Below are positions 34,730 through 45,083 of a stretch of DNA of 64,000 bases, in pieces. The notes beneath the pieces are model-generated. The model was not told where the DNA came from. It did no database searches and saw nothing but the letters and a program-made list of their open reading frames with translations. The position numbers and the translations under genes are program-made. Origin of the DNA: CAVSMC01 sp963798655 (GTDB lineage Bacteria; Pseudomonadota; Gammaproteobacteria; Burkholderiales; Casimicrobiaceae); NCBI GenBank assembly GCA_963798655.1, contig CAWCUH010000016.1, forward strand, positions 62,001 through 126,000. Reading direction: 5' to 3'. Numbering within the stretch: position 1 is the stretch's first letter; every line of letters begins with the position of its first letter.

Positions 34730-35884
34730 ATGAGAAATTTTTCCGTGCTGCTCGTGCAGCTGGCGCTTGCCGCGCTCGTCGGCTACGCGGCCGCGCGTCA
34801 TGCGATCGACGACGGCGCGAATCGCGTGACGGCCGTTCCGGTACAGCCGGCGCCGAACGCCGATCGCTCACCCGCGCCCCCTCCGGCGCCGCCGCCCAGC
34901 GCGCAGGCGCCCGCGGGACCGGTGACGGCACGCACCGCCGCCGCCGCGCTCAGCATCAGCTACCGAAGCGCGGTCGAGCACGCAGCGCCGTCCGTGCTCA
35001 CCGTGTACTCGGCGCGCACGGCGTCGCGCGGCCTTCTCGGCCTCGGCGGCAGGCAACTGCTTTCGCAGGGCCTGGGATCGGGCGTTCTGATCGACGGCGC
35101 CGGGCACGTCGTCACCAACAATCACGTCGTCGAAGGTGCGAACGAGCTGGCGGTCGCGTTGCCCGACGGAACGCTCAAGCCCACGAAGGTCGTCGGCGTC
35201 GATCCGGATTCGGACCTCGCGCTATTGCAGATCGACGCGGGCGGCCTGCGGCCCATCGAGATCGGGAGCGTCAAGGACCTCGCCGTCGGCGACGTCGTGC
35301 TTGCCGTCGGCAATCCGCTCGGCGTCGGCCAGACGGTGACGCAGGGCATCGTGAGCGCGCTCGGCCGCAACGGCATCGGCATCAATCCGATCGAGAATTT
35401 CATCCAGACCGACGCGGCGATCAATCCCGGCAACTCGGGCGGCGCGCTGATCGACACCGGAGGGCGACTGGTCGGCATCAATTCGGCGATCCTGTCGCGC
35501 GGCGGTGGCTCGGAAGGCATCGGGTTCGCAATTCCGGTCGACCTCACGCAGAAGGTCGTCGCGAGCCTGGAGAAGAACGGCCGCGTCGCGCGCGGCTGGC
35601 TCGGCGTTTCGACCGCCGGCGCGCCAAGGGGGCAGCCCGGCGCGCTGATCGCCGCGGTGCAACGCGGCAGCCCGGCCAATCGCGCGGGGATCGAGCCCGG
35701 CGACATCATCGTCAAGCTCGGCGAGCGCGCGATCGAGCAGCCGGAAGATCTCGCCGGCGCGACGATGGAAATGGAGCCGGGAACGCGCGTCGCCGTCGAG
35801 GTCGTCCGCGACGGTCGCCACGAGATGACCGAAGTGCGCCTCGGGACGCGTCCCGCGCTGAAGCGGCCGACGCCGAACGGATAG
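34730..35884 (+). CDS. HtrA/DegS-like periplasmic serine protease with one PDZ domain
   Basis: A 384-residue S1C protease. An N-terminal signal anchor (LLVQLALAALVGYAA) and Pro/Ala linker lead to a chymotrypsin-like domain with the catalytic triad His132 (TNNHVV), Asp162 (SDLALL) and Ser236 (GNSGGAL). One PDZ domain follows (VQRGSPANRAGIEPGDIIV). One PDZ and a membrane anchor resemble DegS more than DegP, suggesting envelope-stress sensing or quality control. Monocistronic, between the DUF1254 lipoprotein and the RNase HII-like gene. Confidence 0.93.
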   Translation: MRNFSVLLVQLALAALVGYAAARHAIDDGANRVTAVPVQPAPNADRSPAPPPAPPPSAQAPAGPVTARTAAAALSISYRSAVEHAAPSVLTVYSARTASRGLLGLGGRQLLSQGLGSGVLIDGAGHVVTNNHVVEGANELAVALPDGTLKPTKVVGVDPDSDLALLQIDAGGLRPIEIGSVKDLAVGDVVLAVGNPLGVGQTVTQGIVSALGRNGIGINPIENFIQTDAAINPGNSGGALIDTGGRLVGINSAILSRGGGSEGIGFAIPVDLTQKVVASLEKNGRVARGWLGVSTAGAPRGQPGALIAAVQRGSPANRAGIEPGDIIVKLGERAIEQPEDLAGATMEMEPGTRVAVEVVRDGRHEMTEVRLGTRPALKRPTPNG

Positions 35885-36096
35885 CGCAGCGCCGTCAGCG
35901 CGCAGGGCTGCACAGTCATCGGCGAAGCTGCGCTGGCATGCTCGTCGCAGCGCATTTCGCTCACAGCGGAGCGTGCTACATTAAACGCCGCGCAAGCCAC
36001 GTCTCGCTCGCGCAGTCGGCAACATCCCGGGCCGCCGTCACGGCCGCGCGGGACTCCTCAGGAACGATTGCCGAATCTCCGCGGAGATGACGGTTC

Positions 36097-36642
36097 ATGG
36101 CGCGCAGCACGGTCGACGAGATCGATCGCATCAACATCTATCACGCGGCGCTGCTCGCGATGCGCCGGGCCGTCGAGGCATTGCCGCGCAAGCCGGAGCA
36201 CGTGCTCGTCGATGCCCGCACCGTGCCCGGCGTCGACGTGCCGCAGAACACGTTCAACAAGGGCGACGGCATCAACTTCAGCATCGCCGCGGCGTCGGTC
36301 ATCGCGAAGACCGAGCGCGACCGGATGATGGAGGCGCTCGACGCCGAGCATCCCGGCTACGGCTTCTCGGTGCACAAGGGTTACGGCACGCCGGAGCATC
36401 GCGACGCGTTGCTGCGGCTCGGTCCGTCACCGGTCCACCGCATGTCGTTCCCGGTGATCCACGAGCTGCAGGGCGAGTTCTCGCCGCTGTTCTACGCGCT
36501 CAAGCGCGACCTGTTCGCCGCGACGTCGCGCGAGGCACTCGACGCGTTCGGGAGGGGCTTGGCCGCGCACGCCGACGCGCTGCCCGAGCAGGAATGCAGG
36601 AAGCTGCGGCTGTTGACCGCGCGCCGCTGGAAGACGCTTTAG
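36097..36642 (+). CDS. RNase HII-like protein lacking the N-terminal catalytic segment
   Basis: The 181 residues match the middle and C-terminal part of RNase HII: RINIYHAALLAMRRAVEALP, the Asp in VLVDAR (Asp39), SIAAASVIAKTERDR (Asp75) and YGFSVHKGYGTPEHRDAL. The DEAGRG motif and about 75 preceding residues, which supply the first catalytic Asp/Glu pair, are absent. A stop codon lies nine bases before the ATG and no frame upstream encodes the missing part. A GGAG site precedes the start. Probably catalytically dead; it may be a remnant, or a regulatory protein that still binds RNA/DNA hybrids. Confidence 0.75.
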   Translation: MARSTVDEIDRINIYHAALLAMRRAVEALPRKPEHVLVDARTVPGVDVPQNTFNKGDGINFSIAAASVIAKTERDRMMEALDAEHPGYGFSVHKGYGTPEHRDALLRLGPSPVHRMSFPVIHELQGEFSPLFYALKRDLFAATSREALDAFGRGLAAHADALPEQECRKLRLLTARRWKTL

Positions 36643-36646
36643 CGAG

Positions 36647-37375
36647 CTACGCCTGCACCGGCTGCTGCCGTTGCGTGCCGTTGCGCCGCGCGAGCCGACC
36701 GGACGCCAAACGGCCGATCACCGGCGTGTTCGTCGCGCCGCGCGCACCGAGCACGAGCCCGAGCGCGGCCAACGCGAGTCCCGCGAACGTTCGTGCGCGC
36801 ATGCCCGCCAATGCCAGCGCAACCCCGGCGCCGAGCGCGGCGGCGCGCACCGACGGCGTCCAGTTGCGCGGCAGCTCGCTGCGCTCCGCGCGCGCCGGCG
36901 TGCCCTGGAGGCTCGAGATCGATCCCGCGTTTTCGAACGCGACCAGATGATCGTCGACGTCGGTCACGCCCGGCACGTCGCTCACCGTATCGAGCAGCGC
37001 GCGGATCTCGCGCGCGAGGATCGGACCGCTGACGGTGACGCGGCCGGCGAGGGCGCCGACATGGATCGCGTGCGGATGCGACACGACGCGGCCGATGCGC
37101 GAGCGCACGCGCTCGATCAACTGCAGGTCGTCCGGCGTGCCGGCGTCGCGAAACGGACGCGCGGCGCTCGCGCGCACGCCGTCGATCCGGTGCGACAGAT
37201 CGCGCGCCGCGCGGCCCGCGAAATCCTCGGCCTGCGCGAGCAGGCTTCGCGCCTTGTCGCGCGCGATCGCGCGGCGTCGGCGTCCCTTGTCGGGATCGAG
37301 CAGGTACATTGCCGCGGCGCCGATCGCGGCTGCGGCGAGGACGGCGGTGACAGCGGATTCCGATTCGCGAGTCAT
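36647..37375 (-). CDS. Membrane-associated BON-domain protein
   Basis: A 242-residue protein. A short N-terminal hydrophobic helix (AVLAAAAIGAAAMYLLDPDK, the GAAAMYLLDPDKG pattern common in YtxH-like stress proteins) is followed by a basic helical region, one BON domain (LIERVRSRIGRVVSHPHAIH, VTVSGPILAREI) and a C-terminal hydrophobic hairpin. Probably envelope-associated. It is convergent with the RNase HII-like gene, four bases apart. Function unknown. Confidence 0.8.
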   Translation of the reverse strand: MTRESESAVTAVLAAAAIGAAAMYLLDPDKGRRRRAIARDKARSLLAQAEDFAGRAARDLSHRIDGVRASAARPFRDAGTPDDLQLIERVRSRIGRVVSHPHAIHVGALAGRVTVSGPILAREIRALLDTVSDVPGVTDVDDHLVAFENAGSISSLQGTPARAERSELPRNWTPSVRAAALGAGVALALAGMRARTFAGLALAALGLVLGARGATNTPVIGRLASGRLARRNGTQRQQPVQA

Positions 37376-37456
37376 GTCGGGTTGGGCGTTGTGTCGACGG
37401 GTGCGACGAAGCGGGTGCGCTCGCCTCATGCTACGCCATTCGGCGCACGTGCGCGA

Positions 37457-38521
<1,065 letters not shown>

Positions 38522-38524
38522 CTT

Positions 38525-39403
38525 CTATTTCACCGCGCCGAGCGTGAGGCCGCGCACGATGAAGCGCTGGCCGAGCGCCATCAGCACGACGGCGGGGATC
38601 GTCGACACGATCGACGCCGCCGCCATCTGCGCGTGCTGGATCTCGTACTGCTGCGCGAAGCGCGCGATCGCGACCGGCACCGTCGCAAGCTCGCGCGACG
38701 TGAGCGAGAGCGCGACCGGAAACTCGTTCCAGCTGAAGATGAACGCGAGGATGCCGGCGGCGATCAATCCGGGCACGACCAGCGGCAGCGTCACGCGGCG
38801 AAACGCATCGAGCGGACGACAGCCGTCGACGAGCGCCGCCTCCTCGATCTCGGGTGGCACCTCGCGCATGAACGCGCGCATGAGCCAAACCGCCATCGGA
38901 AGATTGATCGTCACGTGCGTGAGCACCAGCGCGGTCCGCGTGTCGTAGAGGCCGAGCCCGCGGAACGCGACGTACCACGGTCCGATCAGCGTCATCACCG
39001 GGATCATATGGAAGATCAGCGTCCAGCCGAGGAAGCCGGCGCTGACCCATGTCGGCCAGCGGAAGCGATGCAGCGAGTATGCGGCGAGCGTTGCGATCAC
39101 GACGACGATCACGGTGCTCGCCGATGCGACGATCAGGCTGTTGAATACGTTTTGAAGAAAATCCGATCTGCGACCGAAGAGCACCTCGGCGTAGTTCGCA
39201 AGCGTCGGCGTGAATGGCCACTCGCCCGAGTAGATCGCGATCTGGTACTTGAACGATGCGGTGAGGATCCACGCGAACGGACCGAGGATCGCCGCGACAG
39301 CGAGCGCGAGCGCCGCGCCACCGAGCCAGCCGGTGGCAAGTCCCGCTAGCGGGGGTGCAGTGTCGCCGCGCGCAAGGCGCAGCGTGGACGCGGCCGTCGT
39401 CAT
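38525..39403 (-). CDS. Carbohydrate ABC transporter permease (MalG/UgpE type)
   Basis: A 292-residue, six-helix permease of the MalG family. The cytoplasmic EAA loop is clear (EEAALVDGCRPLDAFRRVTL), where the first permease has its own version. The ATG at 39403 overlaps the stop of the upstream permease gene (ATGA). It pairs with that protein to form the transmembrane channel for a sugar or sugar derivative. Confidence 0.94.
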   Translation of the reverse strand: MTTAASTLRLARGDTAPPLAGLATGWLGGAALALAVAAILGPFAWILTASFKYQIAIYSGEWPFTPTLANYAEVLFGRRSDFLQNVFNSLIVASASTVIVVVIATLAAYSLHRFRWPTWVSAGFLGWTLIFHMIPVMTLIGPWYVAFRGLGLYDTRTALVLTHVTINLPMAVWLMRAFMREVPPEIEEAALVDGCRPLDAFRRVTLPLVVPGLIAAGILAFIFSWNEFPVALSLTSRELATVPVAIARFAQQYEIQHAQMAAASIVSTIPAVVLMALGQRFIVRGLTLGAVK

Positions 39404-40323
39404 CACGCGGGCGCCACGCGAACCGCCTGACGGGCGACGAGCAGGAAGGCGACGATCGCGGCGATCAGCGCGAGCGACAGCAGCGCGCCGTAGCCGAGCT
39501 GATTCTGCTCGAAGAACACCTTGTACAGATGCAGCGTCACGAGCTCGGTCGACGTGCCCGGTCCGCCGGAGGTGAGCAGATAGACCTCGTCGAACACCTT
39601 GAACGCGAGGATCGTGCGAAACAGCAGCGCGACGACGATCGCCGGGCGCAACAGCGGCAGCATCACGCGGCGCACGAGCTGCGAGCGCGAAGCACCGTCG
39701 ACGCGCGCCGCTTCGAGCACGTCGACCGGCAACGCCTCGACGGCGGCGAACAGGATCAGGAAAACGAACGGTACCCAGTGCCACACGTCGACGAGCACGA
39801 CCGACCACAGCGCGAGCGACGTCGAGCCGAGCCAGTTCGCCGGCGGCAGGCCGAGCGCCAGCAGCGTCTGGTTGAAGATGCCGAAGTCGTAGTTGTACAT
39901 GAGCTTCCACATGCTGCCGATCGCCACCGGCGGCACCAGGATCGGCAGGATCATCACGGTGCGCACGAGCCCCTTGCCGCGCGACACGCCGGCAACGAGC
40001 AGCGCGAGCGCGAGCCCGAGCACCATCTCGATCGCGACCGATGCGACGACGAACACGAGCGTGTTTCGCACCGCGGGCGGCACCACCTCGTCCGCGGCGA
40101 GCAGCGCGAGGTTCGTGAGCGGCGTGAACGTCCACACCTCGCGTGCCTGCGAGAACTCGATCGTGGACACGCTCATGCGCACGAGATTCGCGACCGGGTA
40201 GAGGGTCAGCACGACGAACAGCACGACAGCCGGCAGCAGGCTCCAGTGGCGGAACGCGCGGTTGGCGAAGTCGGAGAAGGCGCTGCGAGTCATGGGGCGC
40301 TGAAACGCGACGCGGCGAGTCAT
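39403..40323 (-). CDS. Carbohydrate ABC transporter permease (MalF/UgpA type)
   Basis: A 306-residue, six-helix permease with the EAA loop LEAARVDGASRSQLVRRVML. It follows the binding-protein gene after a palindromic repeat and overlaps the next permease. Two in-frame ATGs (40323 and 40293) compete and neither has a clear ribosome site; the hydrophobic part starts shortly after the second, so 40293 is also possible. Confidence 0.92.
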   Translation of the reverse strand: MTRRVAFQRPMTRSAFSDFANRAFRHWSLLPAVVLFVVLTLYPVANLVRMSVSTIEFSQAREVWTFTPLTNLALLAADEVVPPAVRNTLVFVVASVAIEMVLGLALALLVAGVSRGKGLVRTVMILPILVPPVAIGSMWKLMYNYDFGIFNQTLLALGLPPANWLGSTSLALWSVVLVDVWHWVPFVFLILFAAVEALPVDVLEAARVDGASRSQLVRRVMLPLLRPAIVVALLFRTILAFKVFDEVYLLTSGGPGTSTELVTLHLYKVFFEQNQLGYGALLSLALIAAIVAFLLVARQAVRVAPA

Positions 40324-40330
40324 CGTGCTC

Positions 40331-40410
40331 GTCGTTTCCCGCGAACGCGGGAACCCAGTGGCATTGCGCTGCGTGAAACGTCACTGGGCCCTCGCTTTCG
40401 CGGGGGCGAC
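40331..40410. repeat. REP-like inverted repeat inside the ABC operon
   Basis: Imperfect inverted arms of about 30 bases (40331-40360 and 40382-40410), each with an internal CCCGCGAACGCGGG-type palindrome next to CCCAGTG/CACTGGG. This resembles the widespread 'cccgcgaaagcgggaa' dispersed repeat of proteobacteria. It lies between the binding-protein and permease genes, where it could stabilise upstream mRNA and reduce downstream expression, the classic arrangement for binding-protein excess. Confidence 0.75.
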
Positions 40411-40418
40411 AACCTACG

Positions 40419-41750
40419 TCACTCCGGCAGCGGCGGCACGTTGCCGGTCTTGCGGCCGTTCTTGCGGAACAGCTCCTCGATCTCGCGGGCGGCGGTGTTG
40501 AGCGCCTTGCCGGAGCTCATCTCGCCGATCAGCGCCTGGTTCAGTCGAAGCCCGAGGATCTGCTCGACCTGCGCGCCTTCGGCGTACCCGAGCTCCTGCC
40601 GCGCGAACTTCATCTCCTGCAGGTACGCGGGCATCCAGCGGAAGCGTGGCTGCTTCCCGAGATCGGACGTGTACACGTCGGTGCGATTCGGTATGCCGCC
40701 CGCTTCGGCGAACGCGCGCTGCGCGTCGTACGTCACGAACCAGCGCGAGAATGCGAGCGCCGCCTTCTTCTGCGCGTCGGTCGCGTTCTTCGGCACGACG
40801 GCATTCCAGTTGCCGATGACCGCACCGCTTCCCTCGCGCGCGCTCGGCAGCGGCACGACGTCCATCTTGCCGACGACGGCGGACTTCTGCGGGTCGTCGA
40901 AGCTCGCCCACGCGGCGATCACGAGGTCGCCCATCGCCGCCTTGCCGGTCGCGAGCAGCTGGATCACGTCGCCCTGGCCGAGCGAGCCGTAGTTCGGCGG
41001 ACCGCAGCGCTTCAGAAGGTCGATGTAGCGATCGAGCGCGGCTTTCGCGGCCGGGCTGTTGATCGTCACCGTGAAGTCGCCGTTCGCCGGGTCTTTCACG
41101 ACCGATCCGCCTTCGGCTGCCATCACGCTCATCCAGTCGTAGCGAATGCCGTTCCCGCGCTCGCCGCGCACGACGAAGCCGTACGCTTTCGGCGCGTCGG
41201 TGAGCTTCGCGCACGCGGCCGCGACATCGTCCCAGGTCTTCGGCGGCGCGAGGCCCGCCTGCTTCAGCAGGTCGTTGCGGTAGTAGAGCAGCTGCACGTT
41301 GCCGAGCACCGTGTAGGCCATCAGCTTGCCGCCCTCGCGCGTGCGCCAGCGTTTCTGCGCATTCCACCAGCCGGAGTCGCCGTAGCTCATCACTTCGCTC
41401 GGCAGGTCGAACGACGCGTCGATCTCGCGCAGAGGCGCGAGGAAGCCGCCTTCGTAGAACTCGATCGTCCACTGCGTGTCGAGCATGATCAGGTCGTACG
41501 GGCTCTGGCCGCTGCGAACGGCGTTGCGCGCCTTCTCGAGCACGCCGCCGAACGGAACGACGTCGAGGCGGAGCTTGTTGCCCGTCTGCTGCTCGTAGAT
41601 CGCGACGACCTTCTCGAACGCCGGATACCACGGCGTCGAGGCGATCAGCACGGTGATGGGCGGCTGCTTGCCGACGTCGGCATACGGCTTCTGAGCGACG
41701 GCTGGCGCGCCGAGCGCGAATAAAGCAAGCGCGAGCAGCCGGATCAGCAT
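40419..41750 (-). CDS. Carbohydrate ABC transporter substrate-binding protein
   Basis: A 443-residue extracellular solute-binding protein of the MalE/UgpB cluster. The signal peptide LIRLLALALFALGAPAVAQ is followed by typical family features: FEKVVAIYEQQTGNKLRLDV, YDLIMLDTQWTIEFYEGGFL and a WNAVVPKNATDAQKKAALAF C-terminal part. It lies 11 bases after the sulfatase gene. Its ligand is probably the sulfated or desulfated compound handled by that enzyme (inference). Confidence 0.92.
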   Translation of the reverse strand: MLIRLLALALFALGAPAVAQKPYADVGKQPPITVLIASTPWYPAFEKVVAIYEQQTGNKLRLDVVPFGGVLEKARNAVRSGQSPYDLIMLDTQWTIEFYEGGFLAPLREIDASFDLPSEVMSYGDSGWWNAQKRWRTREGGKLMAYTVLGNVQLLYYRNDLLKQAGLAPPKTWDDVAAACAKLTDAPKAYGFVVRGERGNGIRYDWMSVMAAEGGSVVKDPANGDFTVTINSPAAKAALDRYIDLLKRCGPPNYGSLGQGDVIQLLATGKAAMGDLVIAAWASFDDPQKSAVVGKMDVVPLPSAREGSGAVIGNWNAVVPKNATDAQKKAALAFSRWFVTYDAQRAFAEAGGIPNRTDVYTSDLGKQPRFRWMPAYLQEMKFARQELGYAEGAQVEQILGLRLNQALIGEMSSGKALNTAAREIEELFRKNGRKTGNVPPLPE

Positions 41751-41761
41751 CGACGAAGTGT

Positions 41762-43354
41762 TCAAAGCGTCTCCTCCTCGGGGGTCGCCGTCTGCGCGGC
41801 TTCGGTGCGGATGTCGTAGCGCGCGTAGATCTCGGTCGGCGCGTCGTGCGCGCGAAGCTCGCGCGTGATGCCGGCGTGGAAGCGCCGCTCGATCGCGGCG
41901 TCGCGGAACGGCGCGAGCTGCTTCGGGTCGCTCGCGAGGTCGTAGAGCGTCGTGCCGAAGTCCGGGTCGAACTTCTTGTTGTCGTGAATCGGGATTCGCC
42001 GCGCATCCTTCAACGCGTCGATGCGCATCACCGGCATCCCTTTGGTGAAGTCGAACGGCTTCGCCATCACCGCCGTCTTCATCTCCGATTCGCTGAACAG
42101 CGACGACAGGTGCATCGGCATCAGCGTGTATTCGTGCAGCCCCGGCGCATACAGGTCTTCCGGGTACAGGTAGTACGTGTAGCGTCCGTCGGTCGCGCCG
42201 ATCGGCCCGCCGAACATGCCGAAGAGGCCCACGTCGCGATGCTTCGCATCGGCGGCGAGCAGCGGCACGACCGAGCGCGCCTGCGCTTCCGTCGGCACCG
42301 GCAGGCCGAACAGGTCGAGGAACGTCGGCATCAGGTCCATCGTCTGCGTGAGGCCGTTGCGCCGCGTGCCGGCGCAGCTCGCGAAATCGGGATGATGGAC
42401 GACCAGCGGGATGTGCGAGATCTCGGTGTAGTACGGCTGCAGGTTCTTGCCCCACCAGTCGTGCTCGGCGAGCAGGAAGCCGTGGTCGGTCGAAAGGATC
42501 AGCGCCGTGTCGCGCCACAGGTCGTGCCGGTCGAAGTAGTCGAGCAGCTTGCCGAAATAGTCGTCGCAGGCGGCGACGAGCGCCGCGTAGTTCGCGCGGA
42601 TCTCGGCGATCTCCGCCGGGCTCGAGTCGGTGCTCTTCTCGTAGATCGGCCAGTCGAGGATGCCGCCGTCCCAGCTCGTCCGGTACTGCTCCTTGAAGCG
42701 TGCCGGCGCCTGGAACGGCTCGTGCGGATCGAAGCATTCGAGCATCAGGAACCACGGGTCCGCGCTGCGATTGATGTCGAGAAACTCGAAGGCGGACTCG
42801 AAGCAGCGCGCGAGCGGCAGGTCCTTCTCGTCGACCATGAACTCGCAGTTGATCGCGTGCTGGATCCGCTTCCAGCTGCCGTCGTAGCGGTCCTTCGGCC
42901 GGCGCCACGTCGAGTCGAGGTCGTAGTGCTTCGCGGCGAACTTCTCGCGCAGCCGCTCGATCGGCGGCTGCACCATCGCCTTCCACGCGTCGTACTCCTG
43001 GCCACGCACGAAGTCCCACGTGCGGAAGCGGTTGTGATACGTCGCGCCGCCGTCCTCGAAATAGTGGAGGTGATCGCTCACGAGGTGCGTGTGGATGCCG
43101 GCTTCCCACATCGACTGTGCAAACGAGTTGTCGAACGGCTCGAGCGGGCCCCAGCTGCGATGCATGAAGTTCAGGCGCCCGGTGTGCAGGTCGCGCCGCG
43201 CCGGCATGCACGGCAGGCTGCCGACGAAGTGACTGTCGAAGGTCACCGCGCGTTGCGCGAAGCGATCGAAGTTCGGCGTGCGCACCCACGTCGAGCCGTA
43301 GCAGCCGAGCGCGTTGCGGCACAGCGAGTCGAAAAGGACGAATACGGCTTTCAT
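41762..43354 (-). CDS. Type I sulfatase / arylsulfatase family hydrolase
   Basis: A 530-residue alkaline-phosphatase-superfamily sulfatase. The start VFVLFDSLCRNALGCYG supplies metal-binding residues, and Cys49 in SLPCMPARR fits the C-x-P-x-R signature converted to formylglycine. STDHGFLLAEHDWWGK near residue 290 and the C-terminal Asp/His residues complete the metal site. The ATG at 43354 begins right at the conserved sequence. No signal peptide is evident, so it should act in the cytoplasm on an imported sulfate ester, or a phosphonate monoester as in related enzymes. First gene of the ABC operon. Confidence 0.9.
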   Translation of the reverse strand: MKAVFVLFDSLCRNALGCYGSTWVRTPNFDRFAQRAVTFDSHFVGSLPCMPARRDLHTGRLNFMHRSWGPLEPFDNSFAQSMWEAGIHTHLVSDHLHYFEDGGATYHNRFRTWDFVRGQEYDAWKAMVQPPIERLREKFAAKHYDLDSTWRRPKDRYDGSWKRIQHAINCEFMVDEKDLPLARCFESAFEFLDINRSADPWFLMLECFDPHEPFQAPARFKEQYRTSWDGGILDWPIYEKSTDSSPAEIAEIRANYAALVAACDDYFGKLLDYFDRHDLWRDTALILSTDHGFLLAEHDWWGKNLQPYYTEISHIPLVVHHPDFASCAGTRRNGLTQTMDLMPTFLDLFGLPVPTEAQARSVVPLLAADAKHRDVGLFGMFGGPIGATDGRYTYYLYPEDLYAPGLHEYTLMPMHLSSLFSESEMKTAVMAKPFDFTKGMPVMRIDALKDARRIPIHDNKKFDPDFGTTLYDLASDPKQLAPFRDAAIERRFHAGITRELRAHDAPTEIYARYDIRTEAAQTATPEEETL

Positions 43355-43440
43355 CGCGAGCCTTTGCGCGATTGGAAGCCGCGTAGTGTAGGCCGCGCGC
43401 CGGGCGGCTGCAAAGCTCGCCGGCGCTCGCGCGACGCGGG

Positions 43441-45063
43441 TCAGCTTCGCACCGTCATTCGCTTGACGCCCGCCACGAAACGCTCGAGCGTCGGGGACAG
43501 CACGCCGCGCGGAATCATCGCATCGATCAGCTCGAAGCGGCCGCGCGACGCCGCCGCGTGCGCGAGGGCATCGCGCAAGTCGCGTCGCGTATGCACGCGC
43601 ACGCCGTTGCCGCCGAGCGCGGCCGCGGCGCCTGCGTAATTCCAATCGTCGAGCTCGGTGAACCGCGACTCCGGCTGGAATGTGTGCAGCATTTCCCAGC
43701 TTCGATTGTTGAATACGATGACGATCGGATCCCAGCCGTAGCGCCGACAGTTGCCGAGCTCCCAACCTGTCATCTGGAACGCGCCGTCGCCGACGAGTAT
43801 CAGCGGGCGCTCGCCGGTAGCCGCTTGCAGGCCGAGTCCGCCCGGCACCCCGAACCCCATCGTCGCGTAGTAGGCGGGCGCGACGTGAGCGCTCGACGCG
43901 ATGTCCATCGCGGTGAACAGGCAGTCGCCCAAGTCGCAGGCGAGCGGGAACTGCTGTCCACCCGCGATCAGGTCGTTGATCGCCGTTGCGATGTCGATCG
44001 GCGCGATCGGTGCGTCGTCGGCGACGAGGCCCGTCGGATAGGCGGGTGGCGGGAAGCGCGGCGTGTCGCCGAGCGGCTTCGCGCGCGCGAGCAGCGCATC
44101 GACCAGCGCTGCGAGCGGCACGTTCGCGTACGTGTGGAAGCCGAGCGTGACCCGGCCGTCGAGCGCCTGGATCGTGTGGCGCAGGTCGATGTTGCGCGCC
44201 GATACGGCGAAGTTGCTGTCGCAGACGATCACGCCGAGCAGCAGCAGCGCGTCGGAGTCCTCGACGCAGCGGGTGACATCGGCGGCGCCGGCGACGCCGA
44301 GGTACGTGCCGACGAGCGGCGCGTCGGTGCCGGCGAGCAGGCCGCGCCCGAGCACGGTGGTCACCACCGGCAGCGCGAGCCGGCGGGCGAGCTCGGCGAC
44401 CTTCGCCTCGAGGCCGAAGCGGCGGACCTCGACGCCGACCATCATCACCGGCGCGCGCGCGCTCGACAGGCGCTCGACGATCTCGTCAGCGCAGGCGGCG
44501 AGTGCGTCGCGATCGTATGACAACGGCGGCAGCGGAACGACCGGCTCGCATGGCACGCCGACCATGTCCCGCGGCAACTCGACGTACACCGGCTGCGAGA
44601 GCGCGAGCGCGCTGCGCAACACGCGCGCGATGTCGGAGGGCGCACGCCGCGCGTCGTCGAGCCTCGCCTGGTCGCAGGTGATCTGCGTGTAGATCTCGTA
44701 CTGCGAGTCGAGCGTCTTCGCCTGATGGTGAAGCAGCAAGCCGCGGCTTGCCTCGCCCTTGCCCGGTGCGCCCGAGATCACGACCACCGGCGACTTCTCG
44801 GCGAATGCGGCCGCGACCGCGTTCACCATGTTGAGCGCGCCGGCGCCGTAGGTGACCACGGCGACGCCGAGGCCGCAATGCGCGCGCGCAGCGGCGTCAG
44901 CGGCGAAGCCGACGGCCGGCTCGTGGCTGAGCGTGTACAGCGGCAGCCGGCGGGATTCCTCGATCTCGGCGAACAGCGCGAGCGCGAAGTCGCCGGGGAT
45001 GCCGAATATCTCGTGTGCGCCGTGCGCGGCGAGCGCGGCGAGCAGCGACTGGGCGACGTTCAT
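43441..45063 (-). CDS. Thiamine-diphosphate-dependent decarboxylase (phenylpyruvate/indolepyruvate decarboxylase-like)
   Basis: A 540-residue ThDP enzyme. The catalytic Glu is in LSHEPAVGFAADA, and the cofactor motif GDG...NN is in ILVGDGAFQMTGWELGN and VFNNRSWEM. The overall pattern resembles phenylpyruvate/indolepyruvate decarboxylases, which turn aromatic 2-keto acids into aldehydes and CO2. The GTG at 45069 is an alternative start to the ATG at 45063. It lies just after the CBS gene in the same direction. Its aldehyde product would be a natural AOR substrate. Benzoylformate decarboxylase-type activity is possible. Confidence 0.82.
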   Translation of the reverse strand: MNVAQSLLAALAAHGAHEIFGIPGDFALALFAEIEESRRLPLYTLSHEPAVGFAADAAARAHCGLGVAVVTYGAGALNMVNAVAAAFAEKSPVVVISGAPGKGEASRGLLLHHQAKTLDSQYEIYTQITCDQARLDDARRAPSDIARVLRSALALSQPVYVELPRDMVGVPCEPVVPLPPLSYDRDALAACADEIVERLSSARAPVMMVGVEVRRFGLEAKVAELARRLALPVVTTVLGRGLLAGTDAPLVGTYLGVAGAADVTRCVEDSDALLLLGVIVCDSNFAVSARNIDLRHTIQALDGRVTLGFHTYANVPLAALVDALLARAKPLGDTPRFPPPAYPTGLVADDAPIAPIDIATAINDLIAGGQQFPLACDLGDCLFTAMDIASSAHVAPAYYATMGFGVPGGLGLQAATGERPLILVGDGAFQMTGWELGNCRRYGWDPIVIVFNNRSWEMLHTFQPESRFTELDDWNYAGAAAALGGNGVRVHTRRDLRDALAHAAASRGRFELIDAMIPRGVLSPTLERFVAGVKRMTVRS

Positions 45064-45083
45064 GCGCACGCCCGCGTCGGGCG

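Noticed and set aside
33496..36090. An 864-codon plus-strand frame spanning the DUF1254 and protease genes
   Set aside because: It is an out-of-frame shadow, extremely Arg-rich, without any domain.
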